This document shows positions 1 through 5,045 of a DNA stretch of 6,495 nucleotides, piece after piece. Both the position numbers and the translations under genes were made by a program. This DNA is from Phycisphaerae bacterium (GTDB taxonomy: Bacteria > Planctomycetota > Phycisphaerae > Sedimentisphaerales > SG8-4): positions 1 through 6,495 of the forward strand of contig JAUWLI010000174.1 of NCBI GenBank assembly GCA_030613765.1, given 5' to 3'. The notes below the pieces were generated by a model that worked only from the letters and a program-made list of their open reading frames with translations, had not been told where the DNA came from and did no database searches. Every line of letters starts with the position of its first letter. Position 1 is the first letter of the stretch.

Positions 1-1186
<1,186 letters not shown>

Positions 1187-1224
1187 TTAACTAAGAAACC
1201 ACAATTAACATAAATAACGTCGTT

Positions 1225-1304
1225 AGTCCATCCAGTAGGACTTAAAAAACCGTGTTTTTTGGTGCATCCTGACAGATTGTAATGTCAGCAAGCGATTCCA
1301 CCAA
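1225..1304 (-). promoter_or_regulatory. Cluster of inverted repeats in the putative nifJ leader
   Basis: Read on the minus strand, an outer 6-bp pair (TTGGTG at 1304-1299 with CACCAA at 1264-1259) encloses an inner pair (CTGACA at 1288-1283 with TGTCAG at 1274-1269, 8-base loop). Next comes a 7-bp A/T stem with a 3-base loop (AAAAAAC, GTTTTTT, 1260-1244), then a 5-bp pair (AGTCC/GGACT, 1242-1225, 8-base loop). All lie between the predicted nifJ promoter and the nifJ start, so they would be transcribed. They could be a structured leader RNA, a weak terminator for the upstream operon, or DNA dyads bound by a regulator. I cannot match them to a known riboswitch class. Confidence 0.4.
1244..1260. 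terminator. Weak A/T-rich hairpin with T-tract (possible bidirectional terminator)
   Basis: AAAAAAC and GTTTTTT form a perfect 7-bp stem around a 3-base loop. On either strand the descending arm is itself a run of six T. Only one G-C pair is present, so the stem is weak and a real terminator would normally be more GC-rich. It lies about 140 bases past the last gene of the pyr operon and 70 bases before nifJ, so it could cause partial termination or attenuation. Offered only as a candidate. Confidence 0.22.
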
Positions 1305-1321
1305 CGAGTTTGGAAGAACTC

Positions 1322-1350
1322 TTTATACAACCTATTTCTTCATTAGGCAA
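1322..1350 (-). promoter_or_regulatory. Candidate sigma70-type promoter for nifJ
   Basis: On the minus strand, TTGCCT (1350-1345) and TATAAA (1327-1322) are separated by exactly 17 bases. Transcription would begin near 1315, giving a leader of about 140 nucleotides before the nifJ ATG. The site lies just past the NYN gene stop, so nifJ can be expressed independently of the pyr operon. Based on consensus resemblance only. Confidence 0.5.
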
Positions 1351-1397
1351 TGGAAATTTTGCCAGAATTGAGAACCGTGATAAAAGGAGGCATATAA

Positions 1398-1874
1398 CTA
1401 CTGCTCGATGCCAAAAAATTCGAGCCATTGCTTTGTTTCGCTCTCACTTAGTCCCACGCGTTTGGCTTCGGGCTCTTTTACCGGCTTTTTTCGCTTTAAC
1501 TGCTTCTGGAGATTGTCCCAGAAAATTTCTGATTTTACTGCGGTTGCTCTTCTTGCCCGGGCCGCATCTCGCAGTCTTCGGTCGCTGCTTACTATTGACA
1601 ATCTCTTGGGTGCGGAGCTTGCTTTTATCTTGTTTTCGATGACCGTGTCTGCATCGCTGCCCAGGCCTGCAAATAAAACCTCGAGATTCGCTATATTATC
1701 GAATTGGCTTTTGTCTCGCGGGCCGGTCCCATCGAAGATGATTTCACCCTGTTTTCTGATTGCTCTCAAATACCTGCTTATAATCCAGCATAACTGCACG
1801 TCATTAATCGACTCAGCTTCATCACTTAGCTTTACAATCGAATGCAGTAAATTATTGCCGTCAATAATAATCAT
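1398..1874 (-). CDS. NYN (YacP-like, PIN-fold) domain protein, putative ribonuclease
   Basis: This 158-residue protein fits the YacP-like NYN family, small metal-dependent PIN-fold nucleases thought to act on RNA. It opens directly with the first strand and acidic site, IIIDGNNLL (Asp5, Asn7). Further conserved acidic sites follow at IIFDGTG (Asp48), SDADTVIE (Asp74, Asp76, Glu80) and VSSDRRLRD (Asp98), as expected for the family's metal pocket. A basic linker (about 124-139, KQLKRKKPVKEPEAKR) leads to a C-terminal helix with SESETKQWLEFFG, an arrangement I associate with planctomycete members. The gene is 63 bp downstream of pyrC on the same strand and is probably the last gene of the operon. 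The upstream bases show no Shine-Dalgarno sequence. They consist of a heptamer repeat running up to the ATG, and an in-frame stop without another start codon fixes this start. No signal peptide or membrane segment is seen. The family call is good; substrate and role are unknown. Confidence 0.85.
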   Translation of the reverse strand: MIIIDGNNLLHSIVKLSDEAESINDVQLCWIISRYLRAIRKQGEIIFDGTGPRDKSQFDNIANLEVLFAGLGSDADTVIENKIKASSAPKRLSIVSSDRRLRDAARARRATAVKSEIFWDNLQKQLKRKKPVKEPEAKRVGLSESETKQWLEFFGIEQ

Positions 1875-1930
1875 AGTTCGTAGTTCATTGTTCGTAGTTC
1901 GTTGTCTGGAGATTCTTAACTACGAACTAC
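1874..1930. repeat. Tandem heptamer array with inverted copy (pyrC to NYN gene gap)
   Basis: On the plus strand four tandem 7-mers occupy 1875-1902: AGTTCGT, AGTTCAT, TGTTCGT, AGTTCGT. An inverted copy lies at 1918-1929. The 12-mer at 1874-1885 (TAGTTCGTAGTT) is the exact reverse complement of 1918-1929, giving a 12-bp stem with a 32-base loop. The inner copy at 1890-1901 can pair alternatively with the same arm over 10 bp. The stem includes the A of the NYN gene's ATG. The repeat fills most of the 63-bp gap. It resembles, in style only, the short heptameric tandem repeats known from cyanobacteria. Confidence 0.8.
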
Positions 1931-1937
1931 ATATTAT

Positions 1938-3215
1938 TTACGCTTCAAATCTTATCTCGCCGCCGACGATTGTTTTTTCGACTTTACCGGTTACTTTCCA
2001 TCCGTGGTATGGACAGTTTCTGCTTTTGGAGCGGAATTTGTTCACATCAATCTCATACTCGGCCTTCGGGTCAATAATAGTAACGTCGGCCTGTTTGCCT
2101 ACCCCGAGCGTACCCTTATCAACGCCGATTATTCCGGCCGGGTTTTCAGCCATCATTCGGATAAAACCGGGCCAGTCCAGAATGCCCGGTTCTATTAACG
2201 CCTTTACGAAGAGGGCCAAAGCACATTCCAGAGAAGCTATGCCGAAAGGAGCAGCTAAGAATTCCAGCTCCTTTTCACTCTTCAGGTGCGGGCCGTGGTC
2301 GGTCACAAGAGCGTCAACCAATCCTTCATTAATCGCCTCCTTTAAGGCCTCGATGTCTTTTGCTGACCGCAAAGGTGGATTCACCTTGTAATTTGTGTCG
2401 TACTCGGCGCAACACTCTTCGGTTAAAAGCAAATGATGTGGCGTAACCTCACATGTAATCGGCAAAGAATCTTTTTTGGCGGCCTTCATCAACTCAACCG
2501 AGCCTGCTGTAGATATGTGCTGGGCGTGATACCGAACATTGGTCTTCCTTACAAGCTGGATATCGCGCCACAGCATTGCCTCTTCTGCCAGCGGATCTAT
2601 CCCCGGCAGCCCCAATATAGTCGAGTAGTAACCGGAGTTCATCACACCATTACCGGCGAAAGCATTATCCTGGCAATGCTGAGCTATTACGACGTCAAAC
2701 ATATCAGCGTATTTCAGGGCCCTTAGCATAACGGCCGGGTCCTGAACACCGCTTCCATCATCAGTAAAACCGACAGCTCCGGCTTCGGCCATAAATCCCA
2801 TTTCTGCAAGCTCAACACCTTCTCTGCCTTTTGTAATGGCCCCCATTGTATAAACGTGCGTTTTTCTTGCCTGTCTGGCTTTTCTGTGAACGTATTCGAC
2901 ATCCGTTTCATTCTCGATAGGCGGTTTGGTATTCGGCATACAGACAACTGAAGTAAATCCTGCTGCCACCGCTGCTGCTGAGCCGCTTGCTATAGTTTCT
3001 TCCTCTTCATCGCCGGGCTCACGAAAGTGAACGTGGATATCAATTAAACCGGGCGTTACTAATTTGCCGGTGGCGTCAATAATTTTCTGCGCCGGTTTTT
3101 CAACTTTGCCAACATCTGCAACTTTTTCATTGACGATAAGCACATCACATTCTTTATCGATACCATTTGCAGGGTCTATCACCCTTCCATTTTTTATAAG
3201 AAGTTCATTTTTCAC
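1938..3215 (-). CDS. pyrC: Dihydroorotase (class I, PyrC)
   Basis: Dihydroorotase cyclises N-carbamoyl-aspartate to dihydroorotate, step 3 of de novo UMP synthesis, in the cytoplasm. The 425-residue length fits the class I (Aquifex/Bacillus-type) amidohydrolase family. Metal and substrate motifs are in order: HVHFRE with His61, His63 and Arg65; MPNTKPP with Asn95; GFTDDG with the bridging Asp at 153; AQH with His180; AQHIST with His233; and TDHGPH with catalytic Asp306. A C-terminal composite beta segment includes GVGKQADVTIID. The usual family motif is TDHAPH, so Gly308 is a small deviation. The start is GTG at 3215, 14 bp after the pyrB stop; it keeps the normal family N terminus (KNELLIKNGRVIDP), and no other in-frame start is near. 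The Shine-Dalgarno match is poor, so translation may be coupled to pyrB. In Aquifex this enzyme type works in a complex with aspartate carbamoyltransferase, and the gene order here allows the same. Confidence 0.96.
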   Translation of the reverse strand: MKNELLIKNGRVIDPANGIDKECDVLIVNEKVADVGKVEKPAQKIIDATGKLVTPGLIDIHVHFREPGDEEEETIASGSAAAVAAGFTSVVCMPNTKPPIENETDVEYVHRKARQARKTHVYTMGAITKGREGVELAEMGFMAEAGAVGFTDDGSGVQDPAVMLRALKYADMFDVVIAQHCQDNAFAGNGVMNSGYYSTILGLPGIDPLAEEAMLWRDIQLVRKTNVRYHAQHISTAGSVELMKAAKKDSLPITCEVTPHHLLLTEECCAEYDTNYKVNPPLRSAKDIEALKEAINEGLVDALVTDHGPHLKSEKELEFLAAPFGIASLECALALFVKALIEPGILDWPGFIRMMAENPAGIIGVDKGTLGVGKQADVTIIDPKAEYEIDVNKFRSKSRNCPYHGWKVTGKVEKTIVGGEIRFEA

Positions 3216-3229
3216 AGTGAAATTACCAA

Positions 3230-4192
3230 TTATCGATTCGTAATTGCCGCTCCCTGATTAACCAGGAATAACACGGCCATTCTCACAGCCAAACCATTGG
3301 TTACCTGATCGAGGATAACACTGTTTCGGCCGTCGGCGACCTCGCTTTCTATCTCCAGTCCTCTGTTAATAGGCCCGGGGTGCATAACCAGAATGTCCGG
3401 CTTTGCCTTTTTCATACGCTCTACAGTCAGCCCGAAATAGTGCGAGTACTCTCTCACCGACGGGAAGGGATTGCCTCCGAGCCGTTCGAATTGGATCCGC
3501 AGCATATTTATCACATCAACTTTTTCAATAACCTCATCGAGCGAATAGCTTACGCTGACCGGCAACTTACTTGCCTTGCTCGGCATAAGTGTCGGCGGAC
3601 CGACAAATATAACTTCGGCACCGAGTTTGGTCATGGCCCACATATCACTGCGGGCAACACGCGAGTGCGCTATATCGCCGACAATTGCTATTTTCAAGCC
3701 CTCAAGAGTTCCTTTGATTTTGCGAATGGTATAGACATCCAACAGCCCCTGCGTTGGATGTTCGCAGAATCCATCGCCTGCGTTTACAACACAAGCATTA
3801 ATATTCTTGCTCAAGAGTTTCGGCGTGCCGCCGGCGCTGTGCCGAATCACGACAATATCAATCCCCATTGCTTCCAGATTCCTGGCTGTGTCCAGGAGTG
3901 TTTCGCCTTTACTGACGGCGCTGGCTTTCTTCGTGAATTCTATAACATCTGCGCTTAAACGGTTTGCGGCCAAAGCAAAGCTGTTCCGTGTTCGCGTGCT
4001 GTCTTCAAAGAACAAATTCACTACGACCTTGCCGCGTAAAGGGGGTGCTTTTTTGACTGAACGAGTGCTTATCTGTTCAAAACCCCTGGCTGTGTCCAGA
4101 ATATATGTAATATCCTCAGTGCTGAGTTCCCTCAACCCAAGTAAATGCTTGCGTTGCCACTTAAACTGTTTGCTTTTTCTTTTTAGAGCCAT
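3230..4192 (-). CDS. pyrB: Aspartate carbamoyltransferase catalytic subunit (PyrB)
   Basis: PyrB joins carbamoyl phosphate and aspartate to give N-carbamoyl-aspartate, the committed step of UMP synthesis. The 320 residues match a catalytic chain, which works as a trimer. The carbamoyl-phosphate loop is FFEDSTRTR with Ser65-Thr66-Arg67-Thr68. The loop donated by the neighbouring subunit is SAVSKGET with Ser91 and Lys95. Other contacts are Arg117-His118, HPTQG with His145 and Gln148, AHSRVARS (175-182) and LRIQ with Arg232 and Gln234. The HPGPINRGLEI segment (271-281) is of the Bacillus type; E. coli has HPLPR. No pyrI regulatory gene is in the window, so allosteric control by CTP through PyrI is not expected. 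The ATG at 4192 lies 46 bp after pyrR. Only a weak GAG precedes it, and the gap is a short tandem repeat. About 15 lysine- and arginine-rich residues precede the conserved HLLGLREL start of the fold. Confidence 0.97.
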   Translation of the reverse strand: MALKRKSKQFKWQRKHLLGLRELSTEDITYILDTARGFEQISTRSVKKAPPLRGKVVVNLFFEDSTRTRNSFALAANRLSADVIEFTKKASAVSKGETLLDTARNLEAMGIDIVVIRHSAGGTPKLLSKNINACVVNAGDGFCEHPTQGLLDVYTIRKIKGTLEGLKIAIVGDIAHSRVARSDMWAMTKLGAEVIFVGPPTLMPSKASKLPVSVSYSLDEVIEKVDVINMLRIQFERLGGNPFPSVREYSHYFGLTVERMKKAKPDILVMHPGPINRGLEIESEVADGRNSVILDQVTNGLAVRMAVLFLVNQGAAITNR

Positions 4193-4232
4193 AATCTCGT
4201 ATATGCGTTAATGCGTAAACGAGTGTATGCGT
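4193..4232. repeat. Degenerate tandem octamer array (pyrR to pyrB gap)
   Basis: On the plus strand the gap divides into 8-mers: AATCTCGT, ATATGCGT, TAATGCGT, AAACGAGT, GTATGCGT. ATGCGT recurs at 4203, 4211 and 4227, spaced 8 and 16 bases apart. CTCGT (4196-4200) and ACGAG (4219-4223) form a 5-bp inverted pair that would place a hairpin three bases before the pyrB ATG. It occupies nearly the whole gap between pyrR and pyrB. The unit differs from the heptamers beside the NYN gene, but the placement is alike. Confidence 0.65.
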
Positions 4233-4238
4233 TTATAT

Positions 4239-4766
4239 TTACTCAATAACTACCTCTTCTTTTCCGTCCGAATCGGAAAGAAAAACCTGAACTAATTTAC
4301 CAGGTTCGGCATCAGTTTTGTAGCCGGCGTAATCAGCCTGTATGGGGAATTCCCTGCCGACTCTGTCAACCAATACTGCTAACTTTATGGCCTTTGGCCT
4401 GCCTAAATCTATAAGGGCATCCATCGCTGCCCGCGTAGAGCGACCGGTATATAAAACATCATCAACCAAAATGATAATTTTATCGTCTATATCGAAGCCG
4501 ATTTCTGTGGTTCGAACCTTCGGCTGGGCGGTACCTTGCGGTGAATTCAAATCGTCCCTGTAAAGCGTTATATCCAATGTTCCAGATGGCACTTTTTTCC
4601 CGAGCTGATGGGATAATTGGCCCGATAACCTTTGGGCGAGAATTTCCCCCCTGCTGCGAATGCCAATAGCGACAATATCCAATTCGTTCGGTGTATCAGC
4701 AATAATACGGCTTGCGAGATCCTTGAGAATCAGCTCGATTTGTTCAGAATTCAGAATAACTTTCAT
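4239..4766 (-). CDS. pyrR: PyrR, bifunctional pyr operon regulator / uracil phosphoribosyltransferase
   Basis: PyrR proteins bind pyr mRNA when UMP or UTP is plentiful and lower expression of the operon; many also make UMP from uracil and PRPP. The 175 residues have the type I phosphoribosyltransferase fold. The PRPP loop reads ILVDDVLYTGRSTRAA, with Asp102-Asp103 and Thr107-Gly108-Arg109. Other PyrR signatures are GIRSRGEILAQRL (35-47), DITLYRDDL (65-73) and LVDRVGREFPIQADYAG (132-148). The usual family form of the last is close to LVDRGHRELPIRPDY, so the His is replaced here. The gene leads the operon behind a strong promoter. The predicted leader is only about 40 nucleotides, too short for a classical Bacillus attenuator with antiterminator, anti-antiterminator and terminator. 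Control at translation, as proposed for mycobacterial PyrR, is possible. An AAAGG lies 12 bases before the ATG, so the ribosome site is poor. The family call is firm; RNA binding is inferred from the family. Confidence 0.95.
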   Translation of the reverse strand: MKVILNSEQIELILKDLASRIIADTPNELDIVAIGIRSRGEILAQRLSGQLSHQLGKKVPSGTLDITLYRDDLNSPQGTAQPKVRTTEIGFDIDDKIIILVDDVLYTGRSTRAAMDALIDLGRPKAIKLAVLVDRVGREFPIQADYAGYKTDAEPGKLVQVFLSDSDGKEEVVIE

Positions 4767-4811
4767 ATTTACGGCAAACCTTTAGAAAATCTGAGCACCA
4801 AAATTTGCATG

Positions 4812-4840
4812 AGTATAGCAATTTAATACATGTTTATCAA
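4812..4840 (-). promoter_or_regulatory. Sigma70-type promoter of the pyr operon
   Basis: On the minus strand TTGATA (4840-4835) and TATACT (4817-4812) are separated by exactly 17 bases, close to the housekeeping consensus. Transcription would start near 4805, leaving a leader of roughly 40 nucleotides before pyrR. An 8-bp inverted repeat (TTTCTAAA at 4843-4850, TTTAGAAA at 4781-4788, plus strand) flanks the promoter and could be an operator, though it is A/T-rich and may be chance. Confidence 0.75.
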
Positions 4841-4921
4841 GGTTTCTAAATTAAGTTTTCAAAAACCGCCTTTTCAACACTAAAATACGCTAAAATTGCA
4901 TAAATCAGCCCAACAATATAC

Positions 4922-4950
4922 TTGAAAGTCAAACCTGTTTATGGTATCAT
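4922..4950 (+). promoter_or_regulatory. Sigma70-type promoter for the subtilase gene
   Basis: TTGAAA (4922-4927) and TATCAT (4945-4950) are spaced by exactly 17 bases. Transcription would begin near 4957, giving a leader of about 57 nucleotides to the TTG at 5014 or 99 to the ATG at 5056. It diverges from the pyr promoter, with the two -35 boxes about 80 bp apart. Confidence 0.65.
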
Positions 4951-4999
4951 ATTGTTAAGGATTTAAGAGCAAGAATTTCCAAGCTAAGGAGGTCGACAG

Positions 5000-5045
5000 C
5001 CGGAGGAACAATCTTGCGTGTTTCGTGTTTTGTCGTTACCTCCGG
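5000..5045 (+). promoter_or_regulatory. Leader hairpin masking the Shine-Dalgarno site of the subtilase gene
   Basis: CCGGAGG (5000-5006) and CCTCCGG (5039-5045) form a perfect GC-rich 7-bp stem. The left arm contains GGAGG (5002-5006), the only well-placed Shine-Dalgarno sequence, seven bases before the TTG at 5014. Folding would hide this site and put the TTG in the loop, while the ATGs at 5047 and 5056 sit just beyond. A competing pairing joins GCAAGA (4969-4974) to TCTTGC (5012-5017), extendable to 8 bp with one bulge. The two pairings could be alternatives, but function is inferred only. Confidence 0.4.

Noticed and set aside
1225..1242. AGTCC/GGACT pair resembling a PyrR-binding loop
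   Set aside because: The loop does not match the NGNGA consensus, and it lies in the leader of nifJ, not of a pyr gene.
1874..1930. Possible CRISPR or insertion-sequence end
   Set aside because: Repeat units are 7 bp with no spacers, there is no target duplication or transposase gene, and the gap is only 63 bp.
1408..2391. Long plus-strand open frame (327 codons) across the NYN gene and pyrC
   Set aside because: It is antisense to two clearly recognised genes, its translation has no family motif, and it is best explained as a shadow of their codon usage.
3380..4211. Plus-strand open frames of 134-192 codons opposite pyrB
   Set aside because: They lie entirely antisense to conserved pyrB sequence and show no recognisable protein features.
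4969..5017. Faint resemblance to the 3' half of a cyclic-di-GMP-I riboswitch (AAGCTAAGG, then GACAGCCGG)
   Set aside because: The conserved 5' half (GCAAACC element and the second helix with its receptor) is missing, and the spacing is too short for the class.
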